In this document: positions 10,201-18,533 of the stretch, piece by piece
Position numbering within the stretch: position 1 is the stretch's first letter
How the letters are laid out: each line of letters begins with the position of its first letter
Source: Ichthyophonus hoferi
Taxonomy: Eukaryota > Opisthokonta > Ichthyosporea > Ichthyophonida > Ichthyophonidae
Assembly (NCBI GenBank): GCA_002751075.1
Contig: NAOQ01000343.1
Coordinates: 18,622-37,154, forward strand
DNA length: 18,533 nucleotides
Reading direction: 5' to 3'
Made by a program: the position numbers and the translations under genes
Notes under the pieces: generated by a model
Seen by the model: only the letters and a program-made list of their open reading frames with translations
Database searches by the model: none
Told to the model about the DNA's origin: nothing

Positions 10201-12806
10201 TATACCCTTATGCATACTATTTGTTTTTAGTGCGTTTATATGTAAAAGAAACCCAAAATAAAAATCCAAATAAATGCAAAACGGATAACACACTATTCTA
10301 CTATTAAAAAAAATGTAAACTCACCTTGACACCAAATATATTTACATTCTTAGCTACACCAACATTTTTACCCCCCACCAAAGCAGCTGCATGTGTTCCA
10401 TGACCTAATATATCAACCCCTCCATCATTGAATACGCTGTAGAAGTTACTGGCACGTCCTTCAAATTCCGGATGTTGAGTATCAATGCCTGATATTATGG
10501 ACGAGTATGAGATATTGAAATAAAAATATGGTAATAGAACTAGAGAGGAGAGAATAAAAGAAGTGAAAATGAAGAGAAAAAGACATAAATTAGGTAGGGA
10601 AGAACAAGAAAGCTGTAAACATAAGGATATATGTTTGCATTTATGTAAAAAAGTTTATATGTAAGTATATTTTTTGTTTCGAGAGAGGGAGGAAGGGTCA
10701 CGTACCCGAGTCCAACACATAAACATTGACTCCCGTTCCGTCACCCGATATTCCATATGGCCGTTTGTTATCCATTCCACCCCACCGACTGTCCAGTCTA
10801 TCTAGATGCCAGTCTACCCTGAACGCGCCGACTAACTATGGTAATGGGTGTGTAATGTTAAGGGAAATTAAAATAACATGCCCTTTGATAGGAGTAGTAT
10901 TAGAGATAGATGGTGGGATCAACAGAAGTTTTTGTAAACAAAAAAGCAAAGCATTTAAAGTTTTTTTTGCATTAAACAACAAATATTAGATATTCATAAT
11001 GGTAAGCATTTAAACGTTAAAATTGCTTCAGTAGGAGCATATTGGCAAAGATTCGACAATAATTCAAATTTGATGCTGGAAGGCAGAAAGAATTTTTTAA
11101 AATCCATGTATTTAAGTAATGATAATGATATGACTTCCACTCCTTACGTTTTATATCAAGATCAAAAAGAAATTATCCTGTTTAAATAAGTAGATATCTA
11201 ATTTATGTTTTTTGTATTTAAAATTATAAACTAAAAAGTAAATATATGTATATATGGTCTATATAAGTAAAAATGTGCTTGCATGCATGTACAATATCCA
11301 TTTATATGTTGCTTAATCTACTTGTCTAAATCTTTATGCAGGCGTGCTTGCTTATAAATTAAAATTCAACTCTTGTTGTTTTCTTTTATCTATAAATGAT
11401 TTTCTATGCAAAATTTAAACTTGCCTGTTCTTCTACGACTAGATCCACGTTTTCATTGAAGCGAACATACTGCAGCTCTGACTCTTTAAAATAAAGGAAA
11501 TCATAAGTAACCTTTTTCATATAAAATTCTCTTAATGAATAAGATAAGTTCTTTATTTTGAGCCTTTTTACTACACCGGAGGACATGTAAAATACGGAGT
11601 AGAAAAAATATATTACTAGTTTTAACTCCGGGCAAAATCTTTAATTTAATACAAGCATGAACACAAATTATCACCTAGAATTAGTATATTTTTCTTTTTT
11701 CTTTTCATGTTCTAGAAGCCCCCCTGTTGAACATGTACTGTTGAGCCAGTCTATAAAAGTAATTATAGGTTCCCTGTAAAGAGATATTATATATATATAT
11801 AATTTAATACTCTAATTTATTTCATAAATTAAAATTGATTGAAGAGTTTGCATTAGCAAACTATATTTAAGGCAGAGAAGTAAAATTCAACATTTAAAAG
11901 AAAAGTCATGTTTATTGTTTTAAAAGTATATGCCTTAACCATGTATATGTATAAGGGTTTATTATTTTAAATCCAGCCGTTGAAATTGTAGAAAGTTTAT
12001 ATAAATCAATATTTTCAAAAATATATATATTGTGATCGTCAGCATTACTAATAAACGAGACACCAAAAAAGTGGTTTTTTAGCCTCACAGAAATCAACTT
12101 TGTATTTTTTTTTTCTTCAAACTTTACCTTAAATTTCTCTTTCATATATATGCTATTTCCTAATGTTCATTGCCCCTTTATTGTCTAGCACTTACACAAA
12201 CTTGTGCTAACCCAGTCACGGAAAAAAAAGCATACATACATTTATAATCATTTTGATGAAGTATACTACCTCACGCTCCAACATTAGCCTTTTGTATTGT
12301 CAATAACAGAACAACTACATATGCTGCATACAGAAGTAGAAGCATATAATTTTACAATTGACTAACTGAAAAAGTTTGGGTTTAAGACAAAAAAAAAACA
12401 CAACAATATACATTGCAGTAAAAATGTTTATATACCAACTTCACGACAGAGTATATGCATATATATGTTTACAGATCAAAGTTCAAAAATATGCAAACTT
12501 ACCCGATAAAGTCGTTGACAAGACACACGATTTATCAAAAACCTGATTTACTTTTGCAACTTTGTCCGGCTGAGTTACATCTTGATCATGGCTTTCAAGA
12601 ATTGATATGACACTAGTCAATGGGGCTTTATTTCCTATACAACCCCGATCGTCAAGTTTTAATAAGTATTCGTCATTAATCTTAAATCCATGAGGGGACT
12701 TTAACAATGGAGAGATACCGGGTACAGCATGAACCACAGACCAATGAAGCGCTGTAGTTAGAAGACAACCTACTGTACTTTTCAAAGACATTGTGATGGA
12801 AAACAC
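3863..12806 (-). CDS. Secreted proteinase K-like (S8) protease with Cys-rich and two PAN-like modules
   Basis: Twelve minus-strand exons in transcript order: 12503-12806, 11425-11570, 10706-10835, 10325-10488, 10039-10115, 9021-9295, 8130-8230, 7663-7765, 6509-6747, 5734-5866, 4864-5014 and 3863-4265. They sum to 2226 nt (741 codons plus TAA) and every junction keeps phase. The order is signal peptide (about 1-25), I9 prodomain (about 40-150), S8 catalytic domain (about 155-433), a six-cysteine module (435-513) and two PAN/Apple-like modules (about 514-616 and 645-741). Triad: Asp192 in VYVLDSGID, His223 in GHGTHAA, Ser375 in SGTSVAAP; Asn312 in AAGNNASDA supplies the oxyanion hole. It should be exported, self-cleave its prodomain and degrade protein outside the cell, with the PAN modules probably binding a surface or ligand. 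The alternative start at 12791 (MSLKST) also leaves a signal peptide. Least certain are the donors at 7663 and 4864 and the acceptor at 5866. Two nearby frames (11912-12145 and 9396-9425) were left out. Confidence 0.85.
4864..5866 (-). other. Protease exons 10-11: first PAN/Apple-like module
   Basis: Exon 10 (5734-5866) encodes KWIIYRN, SIGLGG and GYTLEF. Exon 11 (4864-5014) encodes KQLCTLRRPC and NAVEWSGSSCWLKRV. The junction T plus GT makes Cys558, so the cysteines become 558, 562, 568 and 578 (C-x3-C-x5-C-x9-C), the same spacing as in the second module. The 719-bp intron is removed between the first cysteine and the rest. Acceptor choice in exon 10 (CATAG at 5867 rather than CATACAG) was set by phase. 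The module end at VRYCFWASRS uses a GTATTG donor and aligns with the end of module two. Confidence 0.75.
6509..6747 (-). other. Protease exon 9: six-cysteine module of unknown family
   Basis: One 239-nt exon encodes residues 435-513 with cysteines at 442, 449, 466, 471, 477 and 488, enough for three disulfides. Landmarks are SGHSGIACGLYIASC, WFGDCNRGACMARLAC, RVCGD and AFAVWTIDGSMVKIFKG. The acceptor is CAACAG and the donor is CAG followed by GTTAGT. It sits directly between the catalytic domain and the first PAN-like module. I do not recognise the family. The open frame, splice sites and phase make it a credible exon. Confidence 0.8.
7663..10835 (-). other. Protease exons 3-8: S8 catalytic domain
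   Basis: Exon 3 (10706-10835) carries WHLDRLDSRWGGMD and the Asp box. Exon 4 (10325-10488) carries HPEFEGRA, the His box and VGVAKNVNIFGVK. Exon 5 (10039-10115) gives VLNNRGLGTITQILMG. Exon 6 (9021-9295) gives INIITMSLGG, AAGNN, the ELASFSNYGRCVDMLAPGV block and two cysteines (318, 349). Exon 7 (8130-8230) carries the Ser box, with Ser375 encoded at 8202-8204. Exon 8 (7663-7765) ends the domain with GTTNRLITT, which fits the GTPNRLL-type end of proteinase K relatives. The order and spacing agree block by block with proteinase K as I know it. The exon 8 donor is taken as GTAATT; a later donor would add about 17 residues containing two cysteines. Confidence 0.92.
7766..10324 (-). other. Introns 4-7 of the protease gene
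   Basis: These introns are 209 bp (10116-10324), 743 bp (9296-10038), 790 bp (8231-9020) and 364 bp (7766-8129). Intron 5 (9296-10038) contains a phase-compatible 30-nt microexon candidate at 9396-9425 and a CAGGGGTGCCCA motif at 9756-9767; both are treated in the findings. Introns 6 and 7 are plain AT-rich DNA. Plus-strand frames inside these introns, such as 10080-10307, overlap real minus-strand exons and look like shadows. Confidence 0.65.
10836..11424 (-). other. Probable GC-AG intron 2 of the protease gene
   Basis: The prodomain exon ends at VVEEQ with CAG followed by GCAAGT, the strongest form of the rare GC donor. The intron closes at CCATAG before TTAGTCGGC, giving an uninterrupted phase-0 junction into LVGAFRVDWHLDRLD. 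The only nearby GT (GTTTAA, 4 nt further) is a poor donor in the wrong phase. The 589-bp intron interior shows nothing else of note. Confidence 0.65.
11425..12806 (-). other. Protease exons 1-2: signal peptide and I9 prodomain
   Basis: Exon 1 (12503-12806) begins with a hydrophobic N terminus (STVGCLLTTALHWSVVHA, then VPG), a good secretory signal. It continues with DEYLLKLDD, which fits the first strand of an I9 propeptide inhibitor. Exon 2 (11425-11570) holds the C-terminal half, with SYSLREFYMKKVTYDF, ESELQYVRFNENVDLVVEEQ and then the maturation boundary. Exon 1 ends with one base (donor GTAAGT) and exon 2 begins with two, after GGTGTAG. The prodomain normally acts as folding chaperone and inhibitor, and is removed autocatalytically near residue 150. 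The 932-bp intron between them contains a frame at 11912-12145 that is not needed. Confidence 0.8.
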
Positions 12807-12885
12807 TGTATCCCACTAACATATGAAGGAATTTAACTGGTAGGATAGGGTGGATTGGTGAATGGTGGCTTCAGTGGTCGATCAA

Positions 12886-12895
12886 TATTATAAAA
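12886..12895 (-). promoter_or_regulatory. TATA-like element upstream of the protease gene
   Basis: The minus strand reads TTTTATAATA about 80-90 nt upstream of the ATG at 12806. Between it and the ATG lies a CCACC- and CCAATCC-containing stretch that could be the 5' UTR. Position suits a core promoter, but TATA-like words are common in this AT-rich DNA. Confidence 0.3.
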
Positions 12896-13908
12896 GAACA
12901 AAATAAGGGAAAATTTTACTCTCTAGTGGTTGTAGAATTATAACTATTATTATACTGTATAATTAATTTGGTAATATGCTTAGTGAATTCTACGTTATAA
13001 TCGAATAAAATGGATGGCCAGTTAAAGTTATTTTGTTTTTGTTAAGTAGTTGTATTAGTTATTTCTTGCTTTCCTGCTTTGAGCTTAACTTTCTGAGTCA
13101 TTCTACCAGATCAGTTTCAATTTTTGTATGCCTTTAAAGTTACTACAATAATTCATGTTTTTTTTTAATCTACTAAAACACAATAGGAAAAAACTTTCAA
13201 GGATGTCTTCTTTGTGAGTTTGTTGTAAAAATGTTAATTGTGAACGCGATCGCATATTTCACATTCCATCCAACTCATCGCAATATGTTTTTAGTGGGTA
13301 TTAGAAAAGCAAAATAAGATATTTCTATTGGAGTAGTCGTCATGATAGACGGCCACCCATATACCTCACATATCATATTAAAAAAATAACATCATAGATC
13401 ATTCATTATAAACATATTTTATGTAATTGTGTAAGATAAGGGATTTATTATATTATTAGTACATAATAATATTTACTATATCAATAATAAACACATAAAA
13501 AACATTGGTTATGTTGGTATGTAAAGCTATATGCATGTTTTGTTTAAATAAAAAATGCGAGACATGAATTATAACACAAGCTATTTGCATGATAATTTAT
13601 GAATAGCAAATGTTGCTTTTTGTTTTAACGATCAGAGTAATTAAGTGTCAATTGAAATGTTTAACTGTAGATAGTGAATAGTGATTGGCGATTAAAAAAC
13701 AATTAAAACGTTTGGGGGTTAACGGGTGCCATACGGCCCTAAAATCAATTTATGATTAATCACCTTCAGCTATTCTTCAAATTAGACTTAGGACACATAC
13801 AAAACAACCAGTATATAAAGCTCAGTATAGAACAGCCACATTATAGCTGCGAAATAAAGAATAAAAGTATTTCACATCGTTGAATATGGTAATACACAAA
13901 TAACTCAA

Positions 13909-14020
13909 TAGAAGACATTAGATATAAGCAGCAGTAAATTGTGTTAATGGTGAAAGAAGATATGAATCTAATGGTTTCTCTAAGTGAACATCTAATTAAA
14001 CTAGCAGTTAATTCGAATAC
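13909..14020. repeat. Diverged direct repeat, copy A
   Basis: This stretch aligns by eye, with many substitutions and few gaps, to 14951-15066. Shared anchors in order are ATAGAAGA, GCAGC, AATTG, the TTTCT/TAAGT core and CTAATTAAA/CCAATTAAA, ending in TTAATT..AATA. The copy is probably part of an old interspersed element; no ends or target-site duplications were found. Confidence 0.5.
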
Positions 14021-14086
14021 ACTGCTTGCCATAAGGGGTGATGAACTTTAGTAAAGCAATTACCAAAATACGGTATACTATTACAT

Positions 14087-14227
14087 TTAGGGGTTGCTGG
14101 GACAAAAAACCATCCTATCTTCTGCCGTAAGATCATCCAGCAGTTTCCCCATATCAGTATAATAACCCTCCACAGTTTTTAGTTGATCCAAACTATTGAG
14201 ATTCAGTTCAAAAATTGCCCGAAAATT
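14087..14227 (-). pseudogene. Decayed coding fragment of unknown family
   Basis: For 46 codons before a TAA the minus strand reads like real protein, with FELNLNSLDQLKTVEGYYTD, then MGKLLDDLT and AEDRMVF: charged helical composition and few low-complexity residues. There is no start codon and no acceptor site at the left edge of the open stretch, and the frame is closed upstream. It looks like the tail of a degraded gene or element copy. I do not recognise the family, and chance cannot be excluded at this length. Confidence 0.3.
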
Positions 14228-14950
14228 TCACCGGTTACATACTGATTTATACTTAATCGCTTCTTATCCAATTAACTCCAACGTGGACCTGAAACAATGT
14301 GGTTTGTTTTATATGTATTTGTTTCTATTATCTATTACAATAGCGTCAAAAAAAAAAACTATATAGTTGTTATTGCGACTTGGCATTTGTTTTACCAAGA
14401 TATTTTTTTAAAAAAATATACATCATTTTAAGATTCTTTGTTTACACATACATCATGACTAAAAAGGCAGTAGGTAATTTTAAAAATTGCACCAATGAGA
14501 GAAAAGTGTTATTAAATGGATGTTATTATTGGCTACAATATCATTGTCTCCTGGTAAAACATAAAGCACGTTTATGATTGACACTACCATCACATGCTTA
14601 TACGCTAACTCGTAGTTACATGCATGCTAATTCCTATTTTCCGAGCCAGGATATTAAGGTAATTTATGTGGTTATAAAATCTACCATATAGAAAATTTCT
14701 GGTGGCATTTCATCTGTTGTCATACTACCTCGCTAAATTGTTTTGAAACTATGTTGTACAAATCAAGCTATCCAACTGACTTACTATTACAATTAAGGAT
14801 AAAGACTGTTAGAAAAGAAGATATTGATTTGGATTAAATAATTCTTTATATAGCTACAATTATTTAAAATTATTACAATTACTATTGCTTATGTAGTCTG
14901 ACGAAGAATGTTAATACAATTGTCAAAGCTGTTAAGGTACAAATAGCTAG

Positions 14951-15066
14951 ATAGAAGATGTTGGAGATAGAGGCAGCTAATTGCATCAATGATAAAAAGA
15001 TGATATGGATATTTTGATTTCTGTAAGTAGACGTCCAATTAAAGTAAATATTAATTGAATAAATTT
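14951..15066. repeat. Diverged direct repeat, copy B
   Basis: This is the partner of the copy at 13909-14020, same orientation, about 1.04 kb away. Its minus-strand frame is closed where copy A is open, which argues that the open frame in copy A (13841-14032) is not under selection. Confidence 0.5.
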
Positions 15067-15880
15067 TAAGGAGTTGAGAGTAGATTTTACTTTGTTTATT
15101 GGGTTCATATAAATAGCCATTTCATTGATTAATCATATGTATTGGCTCCTAATTGGTTTCATCGCGATTGACATCTAATTCGACTATTTGTACCTAGTTT
15201 ATTGTGTCAATAGCAAATAATTACAGTTATACAATAACCCTATATAGCTAGTAATTTACAGATATGATTTATTAAACCAATGTGAAGTTTTAAATTTGTT
15301 CTCTTGAAAATGAGATGATAATTACGAGATTAATTCATCGGCCAAGTAGTTTTTGATCAAGCGTTGATATAATTTGATTAACGATTAATCTATGATACTT
15401 TACATCCAATAAAAAAAATCTTAGTTTGGTATTCACTCAATTATAAGTGGATATAGGTCACAGAACAAACCTCTCAACTTATTTCCGACAAAAACTTACT
15501 AAACCAGGCCGTCGTTTGCTTAGTATAATAGTATAATACTATTATAAAATAATAAAATAATGAAATATTAATATAATTTCCCCATAACCATTTCATTATA
15601 ACCAAACCATATGAATCGGACGCGGTGGAAACCACTCGAGTTTTTTAATGATATTAGCACCGGCCTCTTCCATTAGTACATAAGCTGCTACGCTACAGAT
15701 CAGATAATTTCAAGAAATATACAATCCAGTGATTGGTTATTGATTTAATAGTATACTATCCACCAGTAAAAATACTCTAACAACATATTAAGCACTAATA
15801 AGAAAAGGCTAAATGTGCTTTAATTATGCAATGGTATTTTGCTTTTTCTAATAAAGGCGGTTTGTTGTTTTGCTTGCTTG

Positions 15881-15947
15881 TTATCATATCTCTGCCGCCA
15901 TCTTCTTGCCTATAAGAAATTCTCCTTCGGGACAATATAAAATAGAT
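15881..15947 (+). promoter_or_regulatory. Proximal promoter / 5' UTR of the choline kinase gene
   Basis: This is a locally less AT-rich stretch with GCCGCCATCTTCTTGCC at about 15894-15910 and a pyrimidine-rich run, just upstream of ATG at 15948. It is probably 5' UTR or core promoter. The exact start of transcription cannot be read from the sequence. Confidence 0.35.
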
Positions 15948-18347
15948 ATGACGAGGTTAGTGTTTCCTTTTTGCTTCCAGATGTGTTTTACAATCTTTTA
16001 TCTGTAGCTGGAACTCTAATATAAGCTATATTAAGTGTATCTCACTGAAATGGAGCAACCAAATTTCATTTATTAATTAAATAAATATCCTAAATATATT
16101 TTTTATAAGGAACTCCTAGTGTTATCATTTTATTATCTCATGTTTCAAACTTTTAGTGCATTTCTTTAACCCTTACCCTTGTCTTCTCTGCCATCTTTAG
16201 CACGGTGGATGAGCTCCCTAAGGGGTTCAAGGAGCAAGCATTCTCCTGGGCCACAGGTCACCTGCCCGAGTGGAAAGACCTACAAGCTGACCAACTGGAG
16301 ATTACTATTGTTAGGTATGATTGTGACTTTACAGTATTATTTTCATGAGTTAGATGAATGGGAAGAGATATTGACTTTAGTACATGGGTGTATGTGCAGG
16401 TTTCTCTATACATGTTTGTATATATATATCCTTATGGTTACCCGAGTATGTTTTTATATACATTTGAGATCATTTTAAAGAAAACCATAAAAAATAAAGA
16501 CTAAACAAGCATAAAGGTACTCTTTTTCCATTACTTATAGGAGGTTACAAGGACCCTTTCCTTCCATTATACTTTTACATATACCTTTGTTTTTCATTTT
16601 TCATTCCTCTATCCTTTATGAATGTACACAATATACCCTGTCTATGTCTCCTTCTTTCCCCTTCTTTCGACACATCTCTCATCTTCTTTCTCTTGCTCTC
16701 TCTCTCTGTATTCTTTATAGCTTGTTTTTTATTAAACTGATAGAATGATTGTATATGTATATGCTAGGTTAACTAACCATATTGCTGATAATATAGTATA
16801 TGATATATAGATATACAATGATAGCTATTACAGTTCTACTTTCCAGTGTTGCTGAAATAGATATTTAAATTGTGACACTTGCAAATAAATATATTCAGTA
16901 CATATGTGGATATACGCATTTATGTACGTATATATATGTCTTATGTATCTCTATAGGATTTGTATAATATAATATATATATATATATATATAATGGGACG
17001 AATGAAAATGTTATGATTAATACGTAATCTGGTAGCTAGGATAAAGACATAAAGCCACTAGAAAGGGAAAGAAGGAAAAAAACATTTTATCCTTTGCCCC
17101 CCCCCCCCACCTCCTTCCCTATGAACTCATTGGTTGTGGTTTATATATACCAGTGCTCATTTAGTAATGCAAGAGATGTTATCAGACCCAATGAGAAGGT
17201 TGAGCTTGGTCCCTGTTCAATATAGAGCCATCTATATATATATATATATATTACATATTATACTATATTAACTATGTTATACTAGACTATACTATATTAA
17301 TTACACTATACTATATTATACTCTATTAGTTACACTATACTATACTATACTATACTATATTAGACTATATTAATTATGCTATACTCTACCCTATTAATTA
17401 TACTATCATATACATGGGACCAGATGGTCCAACCAGCAGTGTAGATAATCACATATAGAGCTTAAGAGAATAACCTTATGACTTGGTCATTAGAAGCCAG
17501 TACCATTACCATTACACTACTAAGATAATATAAATTGGTATGGATAGGGGTGGACTCACTAACCTACTCTACAAGCTGAGTGTAGTTGGTAATGATAATC
17601 TCCACATCCAAACACGCCATGTGCTACTGAGAATCTATGGAACGGTAAGGGTATATTTCATTGGTTATTACTAATAGATAGATAGTAAATAGGCCCTAGT
17701 ATGGATTACTATATCATTCCATACCATACCATACTCTACTATTCTATACTAGATGCATGTTTTTCCCACCTTTGTCTTTTCCTGACATTGCAATATCTCA
17801 ATCCTACCATAATCTACCTATCCATTAGTACTACTATCAATATATCTCTTCTTTTCCCAATCAAATTCATGTTTTAAAATCTGAGTACATTTTATAAAAA
17901 TTTACTAATGAATTATCTGTACCTTACTGGATCAATTCTATTGGTCTATTTTTTAAAGGAATACACCCACTGGTTGCAATTAGGTTTCTTTTTTCTTTTT
18001 CTTCTTCTTACTCAATCTACTCGTTCAATATCTAGTTTAATCTGTTTTATTCCTATCTAAATGACCTTATAATCCTTTATTATAACTAATAGATACATAG
18101 TAACTAGGCCCTGGTATGTATGTCCTTATAATCCTTTATTATAACTAATAGATATATGGTAACTAGGCTGTGGTGCATATTCAAATACTTGCATATGCCA
18201 ATGCTATACCCTGTATCCACCCCTCTACTAACACATCCTACTATATAGGGCACTGATATATTCTTTTCTCGTATGATGGGTGAGATATGTTTTGTTCTGC
18301 TCTCTGAGAGAAAGTTGGGCCCAATGCTGTATGGGGTCTTCCCTAAG
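15948..18347 (+). CDS. Choline/ethanolamine kinase, N-terminal exons 1-4 (continues beyond window)
   Basis: This encodes a cytosolic kinase for the first step of the Kennedy pathway, phosphorylating choline (or ethanolamine) with ATP. Exons are 15948-15955 (ATGACGAG), 16201-16314, 17548-17644 and 18249-18347; all phases agree, giving 106 codons so far. Exon 2 reads FKEQAFSWATGHLPEWKDL and LEITIVR. The junction adds GGLTNLLYKL, the glycine-rich ATP-binding GG(L/M)(S/T)N loop. Exon 3 ends with RHVLLRIYGT, the beta-3 strand seen as VLLRLYG in choline kinases. Exon 4 gives GTDIFFSRMMGEICF and LGPMLYGVFPK. The phosphotransferase motifs (HxDxxxxN loop and DFE) lie beyond the window, so activity cannot be judged. 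LYGVFP is more typical of choline than ethanolamine kinases, but substrate is uncertain. Introns are 245, 1233 and 604 bp. The frame at 16179 runs through the exon in the wrong phase and is not the product. Confidence 0.9.
16972..16992. repeat. (AT)n tract
   Basis: An uninterrupted AT dinucleotide run inside choline kinase intron 2. Confidence 0.9.
17097..17108. repeat. Poly-C run of 12
   Basis: A run of twelve C residues in intron 2 of the kinase gene, unusual in such AT-rich DNA. Length variation and sequencing error are both likely here. Confidence 0.9.
17233..17404. repeat. (TA)n tract followed by degenerate TACTA/CTATA array
   Basis: A pure TA run (17233-17251) leads into about 150 bp of imperfect pentamer-like repeats built from TACTATAC, with ATTAATTA interruptions. 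It lies within choline kinase intron 2. Confidence 0.85.
17645..18248 (+). other. Intron 3 of choline kinase
   Basis: This 604-bp intron runs from GTAAGG to CTATATAG. It holds three copies of a repeat: a diverged copy at 17667-17706 and two adjacent copies at 18065-18182. The rest is AT- and pyrimidine-rich with no coding signal. Confidence 0.8.
18065..18182. repeat. 59-bp tandem repeat, two copies
   Basis: Copies at 18065-18123 and 18124-18182 both start CCTTATAATCCTTTATTATA and are almost identical for the first 46 bases, diverging at the end. A third, diverged copy of the inner part (CTAATAGATA..TAGGCCCT..GTATG) lies at 17667-17706. Confidence 0.85.
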
Positions 18348-18463
18348 GTATATATGCATGAATATATATATGGGTATATCAATATATGTTATCCTACTAT
18401 TGTACTCTTTGAGACCATCCCGGCATATTGTACATACTATCATATACACTATCCTACATATAT

Positions 18464-18533
18464 ACATACATACATACATACATACATACATACATACATA
18501 CATACATACATACATACACACACACATACATAC
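18464..18533. repeat. (CATA)n microsatellite
   Basis: A tetranucleotide CATA array with a short CACACACA interruption near 18516-18525 runs to the end of the window, in intron 4 of the kinase gene if the model holds. The overlapping minus-strand frame made of MCVCMYVC repeats is an artefact of it. Confidence 0.95.

Larger units (their letters stand above)
12896..15880. other. Intergenic region between divergent genes
   Basis: About 3 kb of AT-rich DNA separates the protease promoter from the kinase promoter. It contains a diverged direct repeat (about 13909-14020 and 14951-15066) and a decayed coding trace at 14087-14227, listed separately. The plus-strand frame at 14380-14577 and the minus frame at 13841-14032 have no recognisable domain; the latter falls within the repeat. 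No tRNA, rRNA or further exon could be supported. Confidence 0.6.
16315..17547 (+). other. Intron 2 of choline kinase, rich in simple repeats
   Basis: This 1233-bp intron runs from GTATGA to ATGGATAG. It includes a pyrimidine-rich stretch (about 16550-16710), AT tracts, a poly-C run and a degenerate TACTA array. A GGACCAGATGGTCC inverted repeat lies at about 17418-17431. No exon-like segment was found inside; the rejected acceptor at about 16540 leads into the wrong residues. Confidence 0.75.

Noticed and set aside
11912-12145. Minus-strand frame of 77 codons as an additional protease exon
   Set aside because: The prodomain is complete without it, it has no convincing acceptor and donor in matching phase, and its composition is AT-driven.
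13841-14032. Minus-strand frame MASSVFELTASLIRC... as a small gene
   Set aside because: It lies in a diverged repeat whose other copy (14951-15066) is closed in the same frame, and it has no recognisable domain.
16179-16478. Plus-strand frame of 99 codons starting MSSLPSLARW
   Set aside because: It crosses the kinase exon in the wrong phase and runs on into the intron. The correct phase gives the choline kinase sequence.
16540-16630. Alternative third exon of the kinase after the TTATAG acceptor
   Set aside because: It would give RRLQGPF after IVR, not the required GGxTN loop, which is found exactly at 17548.
18104-18527. Overlapping minus-strand frames of 92 and 99 codons
   Set aside because: They are made by the CATA microsatellite and by the antisense of kinase exon 4.

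Overview
The window is nuclear DNA of an AT-rich, intron-rich eukaryote. It holds three spliced protein-coding genes with GT-AG introns of roughly 120 to 1230 bp, separated by AT-rich DNA full of simple repeats. The ribosomal protein gene has several fungal-style blocks (for example FAIAFTKRR and VKKTTYAQ), and the protease is of the proteinase K type. I therefore lean towards a large-genome early-diverging fungus. Zoopagomycota or Entomophthorales-like fungi would fit, but this is inference; another opisthokont or a protist cannot be excluded.

Layout, left to right. Positions 1-84 are a (TAA)n microsatellite. Positions 518-2521 (+) hold a complete five-exon gene for ribosomal protein eS1 (RPS3A), 258 codons, with a poly(A) signal just after the stop. 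Positions 2535-3862 are a convergent intergenic spacer. Positions 3863-12806 (-) hold a twelve-exon gene whose joined exons give 741 codons: signal peptide, I9 inhibitor prodomain, proteinase K-like S8 catalytic domain (Asp192, His223, Ser375), a six-cysteine module I cannot name, and two PAN/Apple-like modules at the C terminus. Positions 12807-15947 are a 3.1-kb intergenic region between divergent genes, with a diverged direct repeat and a decayed coding trace. Positions 15948-18347 (+) hold the first four exons of a choline/ethanolamine kinase that runs off the right edge. Its introns carry AT tracts, a 12-bp poly-C, a 59-bp tandem repeat and a (CATA)n tract that ends the window.

The genes are not functionally linked: one is a translation gene, one a phospholipid-synthesis kinase, and one a secreted modular protease. 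The protease is the most unusual element. Its catalytic core is conventional, but its C-terminal half is made of cysteine modules likely to mediate binding. One of its introns appears to use a GC donor. Every exon boundary given here was placed by splice consensus, reading phase and family alignment by eye, with no transcript evidence.
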